Shown one piece after another: positions 35,707 to 44,655 of a stretch of 64,000 bases of DNA. The notes below the pieces were generated by a model. It ran no database searches and was not told the origin of the DNA. It worked only from the letters and a program-made list of their open reading frames with translations. The DNA comes from Tatumella morbirosei (GTDB lineage: Bacteria > Pseudomonadota > Gammaproteobacteria > Enterobacterales > Enterobacteriaceae). The stretch's first letter is position 1. Each line of letters opens with the position of its first letter. The stretch is from contig NZ_JPKR02000003.1 of NCBI RefSeq assembly GCF_000757425.2, forward strand, positions 1,364,001 through 1,428,000, given 5' to 3'. Position numbers and translations under genes: made by a program.

Positions 35707-36435
35707 TCAGGCGGTCAGTCCCCCGTCCACAAACATCTCAGTACCCGTCACAAAACTACTGTCCTCTGAAGCAAAAAACAGGGCTGCTGAGGCAATTTCT
35801 TCCGGCTGGCCGATACGTTTCATTGGTATTTTATCGATAAAACTCTGACGCACTTCAGTGCTAACGCCGTCAAATATCGGAGTTTCTGTCGGGCCAGGAC
35901 TCAAAATATTCACCCGTATTCCTTGCCCTGTCAGCTCTTTGCTCCATGCATGCCCGTAGCTACTCACAGCCGCTTTAGTCGCAGAATATGTACCATAACC
36001 TGCCGGGTTAACTTTCCCTGCAATCGATCCCAGTAAGATGATGCTACCGCCCTGCTTCATCAGCCTGACGCCTTCGCGGACGGTGAATACCAGCCCACGG
36101 ACATTGGTTGCAAACAACTGATCAAAATGTTCTTCGGTCAGTGAATTCAGAGGGGCCCCTCCGCCAATACCAGATGCTGCCACCAGAATATCTACCTGTT
36201 CCACTTTCTCTGCCACTAACGAAAATAATCGGGCAATATCTTCACTACTGGTCACATCGCACTGAATTCCTTCGGCTGCCGGCCCCAGCGATTTTACAGC
36301 CTCATCAAGTTTATCCTGACGACGACCAGCGATAAATACCCGGGCTCCCTGGCCAATAAAACGCTGGGCAATGGCCAAACCAATACCGCTGTTACCGCCG
36401 GTGATTACCGCCGTTTTTCCTGTCAGTTTTAACAT
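35707..36435 (-). CDS. SDR-family NAD(P)-dependent oxidoreductase
   Basis: 242 aa classical short-chain dehydrogenase: TGGNSGIG cofactor motif (about 12-19), GRRQ after strand 2 (Arg suggests NADPH preference), Ser-Tyr-Lys catalytic set in LLGSIAG and YSATKAA (YxxxK about 149-153), and the C-terminal FVTGTEMFVDGG. Substrate unknown. Divergent from a HxlR regulator whose candidate operator lies in the gap. Confidence 0.9.
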   Translation of the reverse strand: MLKLTGKTAVITGGNSGIGLAIAQRFIGQGARVFIAGRRQDKLDEAVKSLGPAAEGIQCDVTSSEDIARLFSLVAEKVEQVDILVAASGIGGGAPLNSLTEEHFDQLFATNVRGLVFTVREGVRLMKQGGSIILLGSIAGKVNPAGYGTYSATKAAVSSYGHAWSKELTGQGIRVNILSPGPTETPIFDGVSTEVRQSFIDKIPMKRIGQPEEIASAALFFASEDSSFVTGTEMFVDGGLTA

Positions 36436-36451
36436 AGTGATCTCCTGAGTT

Positions 36452-36481
36452 TTGACTCAGACAAGATACACGGTGTATATT
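36452..36481 (+). promoter_or_regulatory. Promoter with ATACAC-G-GTGTAT operator for HxlR gene
   Basis: TTGACT (36452-36457), 18-bp spacer and TATATT (36476-36481) fit a promoter for the HxlR gene. The perfect inverted repeat ATACAC-G-GTGTAT (36466-36478) overlaps it and is placed to control both divergent genes. Confidence 0.5.
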
Positions 36482-36532
36482 TAGTGTCAATTACGCACCT
36501 AATGTAAACCAGATATACTTCAGGAAACCTAC

Positions 36533-36922
36533 ATGACTCAGAATATTGACTTAGCGCTGACAGAAATCAATGCGGCCCGGGTGGTACTCGATCAGATTGC
36601 CAATAAGTGGTCAGTTCTGATCCTGGCGGTATTGTGTTCACAACCTGCCCGTTTCAATCAGATAAAAAAGCGAATTGACCCCATAACACATAAAGCACTG
36701 ACTGAAGCACTGAGGAGACTGGAGAGAAATGGTCTGGTTAATCGCCGGGTGATAGCTTCTTCCCCGGTCGCTGTAGAATATTCAATTACTGAACTGGGTC
36801 GCTCGCTTAAAGATCCGTTCGTGGCACTGGTGCAGTGGGCCAGTCAATACAGTGACAATATTGCTATTGCTCAACAGGAGTACGCAGAAAAAAACTCCAC
36901 AGGATGCAGCAACACCGTTTAA
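36533..36922 (+). CDS. HxlR-family transcriptional regulator
   Basis: 129 aa winged-helix protein with the HxlR signature: IANKWSVLILAVLCSQPARFNQIKK, ITHKALTEALRRLERNGLVNRR and the wing PVAVEYSITELGRSL. Divergent from the SDR gene, as is usual for HxlR repressors that control a neighbouring oxidoreductase. Some members respond to electrophiles or formaldehyde; no ligand can be inferred here. Confidence 0.88.
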   Translation: MTQNIDLALTEINAARVVLDQIANKWSVLILAVLCSQPARFNQIKKRIDPITHKALTEALRRLERNGLVNRRVIASSPVAVEYSITELGRSLKDPFVALVQWASQYSDNIAIAQQEYAEKNSTGCSNTV

Positions 36923-36946
36923 ATCATTCAGGCCTTGGCAGAGAAA

Positions 36947-37768
36947 TTATTCCAGACACTGACGAATTTTTTGCCAGGTAACGGCGTTTGCCGGATTAAA
37001 AATCATCATGCTCAGTTCTGGTTGTCCATCCACCAGCAACGAGGTGAACTCAAGCTCTATCTCCCCCAACAACGGATGATGCATACGTTTTGTGCCTTCT
37101 CCCGAGTGAGCCACGTCCTTACTCCGCCAGAATGCGTCAAATTCAGGACTGACCCCGGATAATTCTGTCACCAGCTGTTGTACTTCTTCGGTCATGCCCG
37201 TCCTGGCAATATCAGCCCGAAATGCGCTGACCATAAAATGCGCCAGACTCTGCCAGTCAGCCTGAATCTCACGCATCTGTGGATCGGTGAAAATTCGCCG
37301 TAATACATTACGCTGCTCCGGGGGCAGCACACTGTAATCCGTCATCACTTTCCTCGCTGCACGATTCCAGGCCACGACGTCCCAGCTACGGGTTCTGATT
37401 ATCGCCGGACTGTAGATCAAGGCATCAAGTACCCCCTGAAGACGGGGTGTGACTTCGTCCGGTCGGGCAGCCAGTGCAGAGGGGGGATGGCCGAACGCCA
37501 GTAAAAACAGATGTTCGCGCTCTGCTTCACTCATCATCAGACCGCTGGCAATCCGTTCCAGTACTTCTCTGGATGGGGAGCCTCCCCGGCCCTGTTCCAG
37601 CCAGGTATACCAGGTAGGGCTGATATTTGCCAGTGAAGCAACCTCTTCACGGCGAAGCCCCGGGGTGCGCCGGCGACCGACTGCAAAACCAAAATGGTCA
37701 GGATCGAGCCGTAACCGGCGGCTACGCAAAAATTCACCTAAGGCATTGTCCGCGTGATCAGTTGTCAT
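36947..37768 (-). CDS. XRE-family HTH regulator with MmyB-type ligand domain
   Basis: 273 aa: N-terminal HTH_31 (LRSRRLRLDPDHFGFAVGRRRTPGLRREEVASLANIS, then WYTWLEQGR), followed by the MmyB-like ligand-binding domain (about 105-270, with DVVAWNRAA, FWRSKDVAH, HPLLGEIELEF). This family often regulates a divergent oxidoreductase or epimerase gene, which here is 37871-38782. Cytosolic dimer expected. Confidence 0.88.
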   Translation of the reverse strand: MTTDHADNALGEFLRSRRLRLDPDHFGFAVGRRRTPGLRREEVASLANISPTWYTWLEQGRGGSPSREVLERIASGLMMSEAEREHLFLLAFGHPPSALAARPDEVTPRLQGVLDALIYSPAIIRTRSWDVVAWNRAARKVMTDYSVLPPEQRNVLRRIFTDPQMREIQADWQSLAHFMVSAFRADIARTGMTEEVQQLVTELSGVSPEFDAFWRSKDVAHSGEGTKRMHHPLLGEIELEFTSLLVDGQPELSMMIFNPANAVTWQKIRQCLE

Positions 37769-37870
37769 GGTGTTCCTGTTAGTTTTTATACCCTGATAAT
37801 CTCACTACTTTTATCCTGTTACGGGGCGGGTACACTCAGTTTCAGAACATGTTACCCGGAGAAACAGACT

Positions 37871-38782
37871 ATGCGAGTATTCTTAACTGGTGCAACCGGT
37901 TTTATTGGCTCCCGGATCATTGGTGAACTCACGGAGGCGGGACATCAGGTTATCGGGCTGGCCAGGACAGCAGAAGCGGAACAATACCTCCAGCAGAAGG
38001 GCGTTCAGGCGCACAAGGGAAGTTTGGAACATCCCGAAACCCTGACGGCAGGAGCTTCACTGGCAGATGCCGTAATTCATTGTGCATTTGATCATAACTT
38101 CGAAAAATTTGCCGAAAATTGCCAGAAGGAACGTGAAGCAATCAAAGCGTTGGGTGCAGGTTTACAAGGCTCTGACCGGCCACTGATCATTACGTCCGGT
38201 ATCGGAACCGGCGACGCCGGGGACGGGCTTCCGGCCAGAGAATCGGTGTTTAATTCTGACCACCCTAACCCGCGTATCGTGTCGGAACTGGAAGGACAGA
38301 AATTACTGTCTCAGGGAGTGGACGTACGCATTGTACGTTTACCTCAGGTCCATGATACCACCCGGCAAGGCCTGTTATCGCCTTACGCCGCATGTTGCAT
38401 ACGACAAGGTAAAGTTGCCTGCGCCAATGATGGCAGTAACCGCTGGCCGGCAGTCCATGTCAGTGATGCCGCTCGCCTGTATGCCCTGGTTCTGGACCAC
38501 GGACAGAAAGGGCAACGCTATAACGCGGTCGCTGAAGAAGGGGTCACCAGTGATCTGATTACTCAGGCACTGAGCAAGGGACTGAATTTACCACGGGTAT
38601 TTATCAGTGGTGATGAACTGCAGGCATTTTTTGGCTGGATGAGTATGTTTGCAGATAAAGATATGCCGGCTTCAGGGGCATGGACTCAGCAGCAACTCGG
38701 CTGGCATCCGCGAGGTCCCGTTCTGATTGAAGATTTATCCAGTATGGACTATCGCCTGCTTACCGGGGAAGCCGTATCCTGA
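37871..38782 (+). CDS. NAD(P)-dependent epimerase/dehydratase-type SDR
   Basis: 303 aa from ATG 37871 with SD CGGAG; an upstream in-frame ATG at 37754 would add a hydrophobic 39-residue tail overlapping the divergent regulator and is rejected. Extended-SDR motif TGATGFIGSR (about 8-17), DAVIHCAF, and a C-terminal substrate region with GWHPRGPVLIEDL. The YxxxK catalytic pair typical of SDRs is not evident (the expected place reads PNPRIVSELEGQ), as in atypical members of this group. Substrate unknown. Confidence 0.85.
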   Translation: MRVFLTGATGFIGSRIIGELTEAGHQVIGLARTAEAEQYLQQKGVQAHKGSLEHPETLTAGASLADAVIHCAFDHNFEKFAENCQKEREAIKALGAGLQGSDRPLIITSGIGTGDAGDGLPARESVFNSDHPNPRIVSELEGQKLLSQGVDVRIVRLPQVHDTTRQGLLSPYAACCIRQGKVACANDGSNRWPAVHVSDAARLYALVLDHGQKGQRYNAVAEEGVTSDLITQALSKGLNLPRVFISGDELQAFFGWMSMFADKDMPASGAWTQQQLGWHPRGPVLIEDLSSMDYRLLTGEAVS

Positions 38783-38831
38783 CCATTATTACTTTGACGG
38801 ATATGACCGTTGGCGACCCTGTCAGATACTA

Positions 38832-38862
38832 AAACCGGCTGCCCGCGAGTGGGGTGCCGGTC
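38832..38862. terminator. GC-rich hairpin between convergent genes
   Basis: ACCGGC-T-GCCC ... GGGG-T-GCCGGT forms a long imperfect stem in the gap between the epimerase and the hydrolase, which converge here. No T tract is present, so it is only a candidate. Confidence 0.35.
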
Positions 38863-38907
38863 ACCGGACACTCTGTTCGGTTTAAAATCACTGTGTCGCC
38901 GGAACGG

Positions 38908-39474
38908 CTATTTTTGCCAGAACGGGTTAAGCAGCCTGGTAATCAAAGGAAGCTCCGTCACTCCGTCCCGGGCCAGAAAATGTCCGTGGTCAGGCAGGGC
39001 ATAAAAAGGGGCTGACAGCTGCTGGCTTAACCGTAAAGAATATTCCGGCGGAACTATCTCATCATTAAGCGAACCGATAACCACTCGCTGTGGGATCCTT
39101 GCGATAACTGAATCCGCATTAACAGGTTTGCGGGTAAAACTGTCCAGCATTTCTAGTCCTGGTACCGGTTCACTGAACCCGGACACCAGCAAAAGTCCAC
39201 CTGCGGCGGCCCCCGGATAGCGTTGTGTCAGATAATTAAGCAAAGTGATGCACCCCAGGCTGTGTCCCACCAGCCAGCTGTTCTCATCCGGCTCACCAAT
39301 ACTGTCTTCCAATGCATCTAACCAGGATTCGGGTTGCGGAGCCTGTGAATCCGGCAAGCGGGGAACCGTGACATTCAGACCTGACTTTACGGCCTGTTGC
39401 TTCAACCAGGGAAACCAGTGATGTTCCGGTGCCGCGGTAAACCCATGGACAATTACCAGTCTTCTTGCTGCCAT
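38908..39474 (-). CDS. RBBP9/YdeN-type serine hydrolase
   Basis: 188 aa from ATG 39474 (SD GGAG; an upstream in-frame start at 39561 lacks one). Alpha/beta-hydrolase of the RBBP9/YdeN family: IVHGFTAAPEHHWFPW near the N-terminus, nucleophile elbow VGHSLGC (Ser about 82), acid in GSLNDEIVP and His in LPDHGHF. Cytosolic esterase or amidase of unknown substrate. The 239 bases upstream to the permease gene show no feature. Confidence 0.87.
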   Translation of the reverse strand: MAARRLVIVHGFTAAPEHHWFPWLKQQAVKSGLNVTVPRLPDSQAPQPESWLDALEDSIGEPDENSWLVGHSLGCITLLNYLTQRYPGAAAGGLLLVSGFSEPVPGLEMLDSFTRKPVNADSVIARIPQRVVIGSLNDEIVPPEYSLRLSQQLSAPFYALPDHGHFLARDGVTELPLITRLLNPFWQK

Positions 39475-39713
39475 ATTTTTGTTCTCCGTTGCGCACTGAT
39501 GATCTCCGACTGACCAGAAGGATACCGGCAACAGTTTGTCTCTGCGAAGATATTTGCACAACTATCAAATAGTGCAAAGCATGTGACCTGAACGAGACAG
39601 GTAATGGCGGAAAGGGTGTTTCTGGCAGGGACAAAACACAACGAGGCGAAATACTTACTCTTTTCCCGGCAACTTTTATCCCATGAGGTATGGTGCAGGA
39701 GAGACCCGGAGGA

Positions 39714-40490
39714 TCACAGTCTGGCTCGTTCACGCTTTCTGGCGTGCATAAAACAGAACAAAGGAACCGGCAGGGTCACCAGCAACAATATCCAGACCAG
39801 GGTGTAGACGGCATCGACGCCATCGTTTTGCAGATTGGTATATAACTTAACCGGCATGCCTTGCGGGAAATAAGCAAAAATCATCACGATGCCAAACTCA
39901 CCTACCGCCCGAACCCATGCCAGTGAGACTGCCGATGCCAGCCCCGAAGCCGACAATGGCAGAACCAGATAGCGGAATCGTTGAAACGGTCTGGCTCCCA
40001 GTGTTCGTCCGGCTTCCAGCAACGTCCGTGGAACCGCAGTAAACGCCGACCGGGCGGTCACAATAAAATAGGGTAAACCACCATAAATTTGCGCGAGAAT
40101 AAATGCCGCAGGATTGTTGACCAGTGTCAGGCCAAGAGTTGACAACCACTGCCCTGGCAAACTGTAAGGTCCCAGGGCTGAGATGAGTAGTATCCCCATC
40201 GCCAGCGGTGGCGTCATTAAAGGTAACAGTACCAGTAATTCTGCCAGCCGTCGCAGACCACCTTCCCTGGTTGAGCTTGCCAGCCACCAGGCGACCGGTA
40301 AACCAATTATCACAATCAGGATCAGTGATACCAGCCCATAACCGACTGACACCAGTACCGAGCCGCCGTCCCCGTAGGACAAACTAAAATTATCCCACGG
40401 AGTAATTCCTAGCAAGGTCGCGAATGGCAACGCCAGCAGCAGAAGCGCCGGCATAGCCAGTAACATTATCAGAGGCAGTCGCGGGTGCAT
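39714..40490 (-). CDS. Molybdate/tungstate-type ABC transporter permease
   Basis: 258 aa, six membrane segments, with the ABC-permease EAA motif (EAGRTLGARPFQRFRYLVLP, about 175-194) that contacts the ATPase. Similar in style to ModB/WtpB/sulfate permeases. Five bases behind the binding-protein gene. No ATPase gene follows, so the complete transporter must borrow one encoded elsewhere or this operon is incomplete. Confidence 0.85.
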   Translation of the reverse strand: MHPRLPLIMLLAMPALLLLALPFATLLGITPWDNFSLSYGDGGSVLVSVGYGLVSLILIVIIGLPVAWWLASSTREGGLRRLAELLVLLPLMTPPLAMGILLISALGPYSLPGQWLSTLGLTLVNNPAAFILAQIYGGLPYFIVTARSAFTAVPRTLLEAGRTLGARPFQRFRYLVLPLSASGLASAVSLAWVRAVGEFGIVMIFAYFPQGMPVKLYTNLQNDGVDAVYTLVWILLLVTLPVPLFCFMHARKRERARL

Positions 40491-40495
40491 GCTAT

Positions 40496-41410
40496 TCAGT
40501 ACAACGCCTTACCTTTAGGTTCAGCATAACCACTGTCGTGGAATAACTTCTGCCCCTGTGCTGAACGCATGAAATCAACAAATTTCTCACCCTGAGCGAC
40601 CCCATTTGGCGCATTTTTCAGCACAGCAGCGTAATAAACCAGTGGCTGAGTATGCAGTACTTTATCCTGGCCTTTACTGTCTTTAATGGTGAAGCTAACC
40701 GTGTCGTACCACTGTTTTTCCATGTCCGGATTACTGAGGTTAATTTCGTCAGGGAACTTCAGATAGGGAAGTTTTGCTGAAATCACCTCACTTTCGTAAC
40801 CTGCTGCCGCATCCACCTGACCGCTTTCCAGCCGGGTCAGTAATCCGCCTTCCAGGTTAACCTGGCGTGGGTTCTGTACTCCACCGAGGATCTTATTGGC
40901 GATGCCGGGCTGTTTATAATATTTTTCTGCCAGCAGCAATGTGAATACTATATTTTGCCCTTTAGGATCGAGGTAAGGATCGGTACGACCAAATTGTAGT
41001 CCTGGCGTCGCCAGCACTTTCAGCCAACTGCCATCATTACGACTATTGGCAGCCGCAAACTCAGCGGCATATTTACTTTTCGGGTTATAGGCAATCACCA
41101 TACTGGTACTGGCCACGGGCACCGCATTATCGATTAAACCAGCATCTTTGAGGATCTGCATCGGTCCCGGGGTGATAGAAACAAATACATCTGCAGTAAC
41201 TTTATGGCTGGCCAGTAATCGAGCCATCCCGTAAGCACCCTGCCCCTGCCCCTGATAGGTTCCGTGCTGCTGGCTGGCAAATGCCGGCCCCAGGGACTGA
41301 TCCATAACTTTGCCCATCGAACCGGCATAAGTCACACGAATATTATCTGATGCCAATGCAGGCATGCTGACAGACAGAGCAACTAATAGTGAACAAAGAA
41401 CCCTGGACAT
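40496..41410 (-). CDS. Oxyanion-type extracellular solute-binding protein
   Basis: 304 aa with Sec signal (cleavage at about ALA-SDN, residue 21) and a type II periplasmic binding fold: YAGSMGKVMDQSLGPAF, ADVFVSITPGPM, YEVI-like YESEVISAKLPY and a C-terminal SAQGQKLF block, as in WtpA/ModA-like molybdate, tungstate or sulfate-binding proteins. Delivers ligand to the adjacent permease. SD AAAGGGG. Confidence 0.87.
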   Translation of the reverse strand: MSRVLCSLLVALSVSMPALASDNIRVTYAGSMGKVMDQSLGPAFASQQHGTYQGQGQGAYGMARLLASHKVTADVFVSITPGPMQILKDAGLIDNAVPVASTSMVIAYNPKSKYAAEFAAANSRNDGSWLKVLATPGLQFGRTDPYLDPKGQNIVFTLLLAEKYYKQPGIANKILGGVQNPRQVNLEGGLLTRLESGQVDAAAGYESEVISAKLPYLKFPDEINLSNPDMEKQWYDTVSFTIKDSKGQDKVLHTQPLVYYAAVLKNAPNGVAQGEKFVDFMRSAQGQKLFHDSGYAEPKGKALY

Positions 41411-41532
41411 ACTCTACAGCCCCTTTCGATATGTAATAAAATATATAACGATTATCCTGGCATCCCTGCAGGAACACAATGTATTTATGCCGGTTTTTTG
41501 TGCGGTTTGCAGGGCTGCTCACTCTTCTCCGG

Positions 41533-41976
41533 TTAATGGGTGCTGCTAATATGTTTGCTGGTTAAAACCGGTAAATCTTCCTGAGGGTGTTCCAGCTCTT
41601 TAAGAATACCGCAGTCGCGGGTTGGCTGGCTGTCATGGCAAGAGTCGCGTAAATCCGCGAGTTGCTTTTCCAGTGCCTGCAGCTCGGTAATTCTGGTTTG
41701 TACATGACAAAGATGTTCATTAATCAGCTGGTTAATGACATTACAATCTGCTTCAGGATGGCTGCGGGCCTGTAATAACTGTTTGATTTCATCCTGTGCC
41801 ATATCCAGAGTCCGGCAGCGGCGAATAAACATCAGGGTATCCAGATGCTGCTGATCGTAATAACGATAATTATTATTCTGATCACGCAGGGCCTTCTGCA
41901 GCAGCCCTTCTTTCTCGTAGTAGCGGATAGTACCGACACTGCATAAAGATAAACGCGCCAGTTCACCAATTTTCAT
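41533..41976 (-). CDS. cadR: CadR/PbrR-like MerR regulator
   Basis: 147 aa. MerR HTH (MKIGELARLSLCSVGTIRYYEKEGLL), dimer coiled coil (about 80-115), then the metal site: Cys in EADCNVINQL (about 78) and DSCHDSQPTRDCGIL (about 112-123). These Cys are the Cd(II)/Pb(II) ligands of CadR/PbrR proteins. Divergent from the metal ATPase gene, whose promoter it should activate by DNA distortion. Confidence 0.88.
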   Translation of the reverse strand: MKIGELARLSLCSVGTIRYYEKEGLLQKALRDQNNNYRYYDQQHLDTLMFIRRCRTLDMAQDEIKQLLQARSHPEADCNVINQLINEHLCHVQTRITELQALEKQLADLRDSCHDSQPTRDCGILKELEHPQEDLPVLTSKHISSTH

Positions 41977-41993
41977 TTTTTCTCCTTTGCGTC

Positions 41994-42024
41994 TTGACCC
42001 TATAGCGACTACAGGGTTTTTACT
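41994..42024 (+). promoter_or_regulatory. MerR-type promoter/operator for cadA
   Basis: TTGACC (-35, 41994-41999) and TTTACT (-10, 42019-42024) are spaced 19 bp, the over-long spacing typical of MerR-controlled promoters. Between them lies the dyad ACCCTATAG-CGA-CTACAGGGT (41997-42017), very like known CadR/ZntR operators. Confidence 0.8.
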
Positions 42025-42057
42025 GTCAGGGTTAAGTTACACCCGCCAGGAGAAATT

Positions 42058-44655
42058 ATGAACAGTTACATAAAAAATAAAAAATCAATTAATAAAAATC
42101 ACGCCCATGGTTCTCATAGATCCCATGGATCCCATCACCGTGGAACCCGGGATTCCCACAACCACGGTCACTCCCGTGACCGTCAGGACTCCTGCGGCCA
42201 GGGTCATTCTCATGATCGCCGGGATTCCCACGGCCACGGCCACTCCCGTGACCGTCAGGACTCCTGCGACCAGGGTCATTCTCATGATCGCCGGGATTCC
42301 CACAGCCACGGCCACTCCCGTGACCGTCAGGACTCCTTCGACCAGGGTCATTCTCATGATCACCGGGACTCTCGCCGCCACGGCAATTCCCACGGCCACC
42401 GGGGTTCGCATAACCGCCGTGGCTCGCGGAGTTCCGGGGGGATATTACGCCGGATTAAACAGGCTATCTTCAAACCACAAAACAGCGGAGGCCAGCAGTG
42501 CTGTTCTCATACCGCCCCGGTACTGAACGAATTACCCAAGGGAGAAACCACCGCTACCGGTACTGTGACGGCTATCCGTATTATGGAGATGGACTGTCCG
42601 GTAGAAGAAAATCTGATCAACGGTAAGCTTAATCAGATGCCAGGAGTATTCAGTCTGCAGTTTGATCTGATGCAACGAATACTCACCGTGACCCACCAGC
42701 AGGATAAAACCGACGATATATTACAGGCCATCCGTTCACTCGGGTTTAAGCCGGAGCTTCCCGGTGTCAAGGCAACCTCTTCATCCGAGCCTGCTCCCCG
42801 GACCCGCTACTGGCCACTGGTCATGGCGGGCGTACTGGCACTGGGTGCTGAAGCGCTTAGCTGGCTGCAATTTCCCTATGCATTACAGGCGGCTTGTGCG
42901 CTTGCAGCAGTACTGCTGGCCGGGCTGAAGACCTATAAAAAAGGCTGGATTGCGGTCAAAAACTTTAATCTAAATATCAATGCGCTGATGAGTGTGGCGG
43001 TCACCGGGGCGTTGTTATTACAGCAATGGCCCGAAGCTGCCATGGTGATGGTGCTGTTTAATATTGCCGAACTCATTGAAGCCAAAGCCCTCGACCGGGC
43101 AAGAAATGCAATCGATACATTACTAAAACTCGCTCCGGAATCAATGACCGTACAACAGCCGGATAACAGCTGGCAGTCCATGCATCCCAAAGATGTCCCG
43201 CTGGCCGCCATTGTGCGGGTTAAGCCCGGAGAGAAAATTGGCCTGGACGGTATTATTGTCAGGGGCAATTCTGCGATTAACCAGTCAGCCATTACCGGAG
43301 AAAGTCTGCCGGTAGAGAAAAAACCAGAGGATCCGGTATTCGCAGGGACTCTCAATGAATCCGGCAGTTTCGATTATAAAGTCACCTCTCTGGCACAAAA
43401 TACCACTCTGGCAAAGATCATCCGTTCGGTGGAGTCAGCCAGATCCGGTAAGGCGCCGACCCAGCGCTTTGTTGACCAGTTTGCGCGGATTTATACGCCG
43501 GTTATTTTTGTCCTGGCGCTGGCTGTCGCACTGGTCCCGCCGCTGTTCTTTGCCCTGCCCTGGTCGTTATGGATTTATAATGCCCTCGTAATGCTGGTGA
43601 TTGCCTGCCCCTGTGCACTGGTTATTTCTACCCCGGTCACTCTGGTCAGCAGCCTGACTGCGGCAGCACGGATGGGAATTCTGGTGAAAGGTGGCGTTTA
43701 TCTGGAACAGGGTAAAAAACTGCAGTGGCTGGCTCTCGATAAAACCGGCACGCTGACACAAGGCAAGCCTGAGGTGACTGATTTTATTACTCCCGGGGAT
43801 ACAGACAGAGAGCTACGATTAAATATTGCCGCCAGTCTGTCAGGGTATTCCGATCACCCGATGTCTGAGGCCATCACACGCTATAATCCGGCCGGACAGT
43901 CACTAAACATTAACCAGTTTACTTCTGTCACCGGACAGGGGATTGCCGGACAGATCGACGGGGAAGATTACTGGCTGGGAAATCGACGGTTACTTGAATC
44001 ACAGGGTATCCCGATGGCTGATAGTGATGGCCAGTTTAAGTCCCTGGAGAGCCAGGGAAAAACACTGGTATTCCTCGGCAGCAAACGGGGCTTACTGGCG
44101 ATATTTGCCCTGGCAGATACCGTTAAACAGACCAGCAAACAGGCGATTGAAGAACTTCATCAGTTGGGAGTGAAAACCCTGTTACTGTCCGGTGATAATC
44201 CTTTTGCGGTAGAAGAAATAGCCCGCCAGGTAGGGATAGATCAGGCCAGGGCACAACAATTGCCGGACGATAAATTACTGGCCATTGAAGAGTTCAGCCG
44301 TCAGGGCGTGACCGGAATGGCCGGGGACGGTATTAATGATACCCCAGCACTGGCCAGGGCGGATATCGGGTTTGCCATGGGTATCGCCGGAACAGATACC
44401 GCCATTGAGACAGCAGATGTGGCCTTAATGGATGATGATTTACGGAAAATCCCGATGTTTGTCCGGTTATCCCGCAAAAACGGACAGATTCTGGTCCAGA
44501 ATATCTCCATGGCGCTGATAATAAAGCTGGTATTTCTGATTCTGACCCTGGTCGGTTCAGGAACATTGTGGATGGCAGTATTTGCCGACGTCGGAGCCAG
44601 TCTGCTGGTTGTCGCAAACGGGTTAAGGATCCTGCGTTACTCAGCCAAAGCCTGA
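42058..44655 (+). CDS. cadA: P1B-type heavy-metal (Cd/Zn/Pb) exporting ATPase with His-rich repeat tail
   Basis: 865 aa. Residues 1-125 are an unusual His/Asp/Arg/Ser-rich tail containing three 24-residue repeats (about 38-109). A heavy-metal-associated fold follows (about 168-235) with MDCPVEE in place of MxCxxC. P-type core: TM segments, actuator TGES (ITGESLPVEK), the CPC metal motif in TM6 (ACPCALVIS), phosphorylation DKTGTLTQ, the SDHPMSEAI motif and GDGINDTPALARADIGFAMG. Pumps divalent soft metals to the periplasm. Expected to be activated by CadR; SD AGGAG. Confidence 0.93.
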   Translation: MNSYIKNKKSINKNHAHGSHRSHGSHHRGTRDSHNHGHSRDRQDSCGQGHSHDRRDSHGHGHSRDRQDSCDQGHSHDRRDSHSHGHSRDRQDSFDQGHSHDHRDSRRHGNSHGHRGSHNRRGSRSSGGILRRIKQAIFKPQNSGGQQCCSHTAPVLNELPKGETTATGTVTAIRIMEMDCPVEENLINGKLNQMPGVFSLQFDLMQRILTVTHQQDKTDDILQAIRSLGFKPELPGVKATSSSEPAPRTRYWPLVMAGVLALGAEALSWLQFPYALQAACALAAVLLAGLKTYKKGWIAVKNFNLNINALMSVAVTGALLLQQWPEAAMVMVLFNIAELIEAKALDRARNAIDTLLKLAPESMTVQQPDNSWQSMHPKDVPLAAIVRVKPGEKIGLDGIIVRGNSAINQSAITGESLPVEKKPEDPVFAGTLNESGSFDYKVTSLAQNTTLAKIIRSVESARSGKAPTQRFVDQFARIYTPVIFVLALAVALVPPLFFALPWSLWIYNALVMLVIACPCALVISTPVTLVSSLTAAARMGILVKGGVYLEQGKKLQWLALDKTGTLTQGKPEVTDFITPGDTDRELRLNIAASLSGYSDHPMSEAITRYNPAGQSLNINQFTSVTGQGIAGQIDGEDYWLGNRRLLESQGIPMADSDGQFKSLESQGKTLVFLGSKRGLLAIFALADTVKQTSKQAIEELHQLGVKTLLLSGDNPFAVEEIARQVGIDQARAQQLPDDKLLAIEEFSRQGVTGMAGDGINDTPALARADIGFAMGIAGTDTAIETADVALMDDDLRKIPMFVRLSRKNGQILVQNISMALIIKLVFLILTLVGSGTLWMAVFADVGASLLVVANGLRILRYSAKA
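42169..42384 (+). repeat. 3 x 72-bp tandem repeat inside cadA
   Basis: Units start at 42169, 42241 and 42313 with CACTCCCGTGACCGTCAGGA. Each encodes 24 residues in two related halves (HSRDRQDSC..QG and HSHDRRDSH..HG). The third is slightly diverged. Copy number changes would stay in frame and alter the number of His ligands. Confidence 0.9.
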
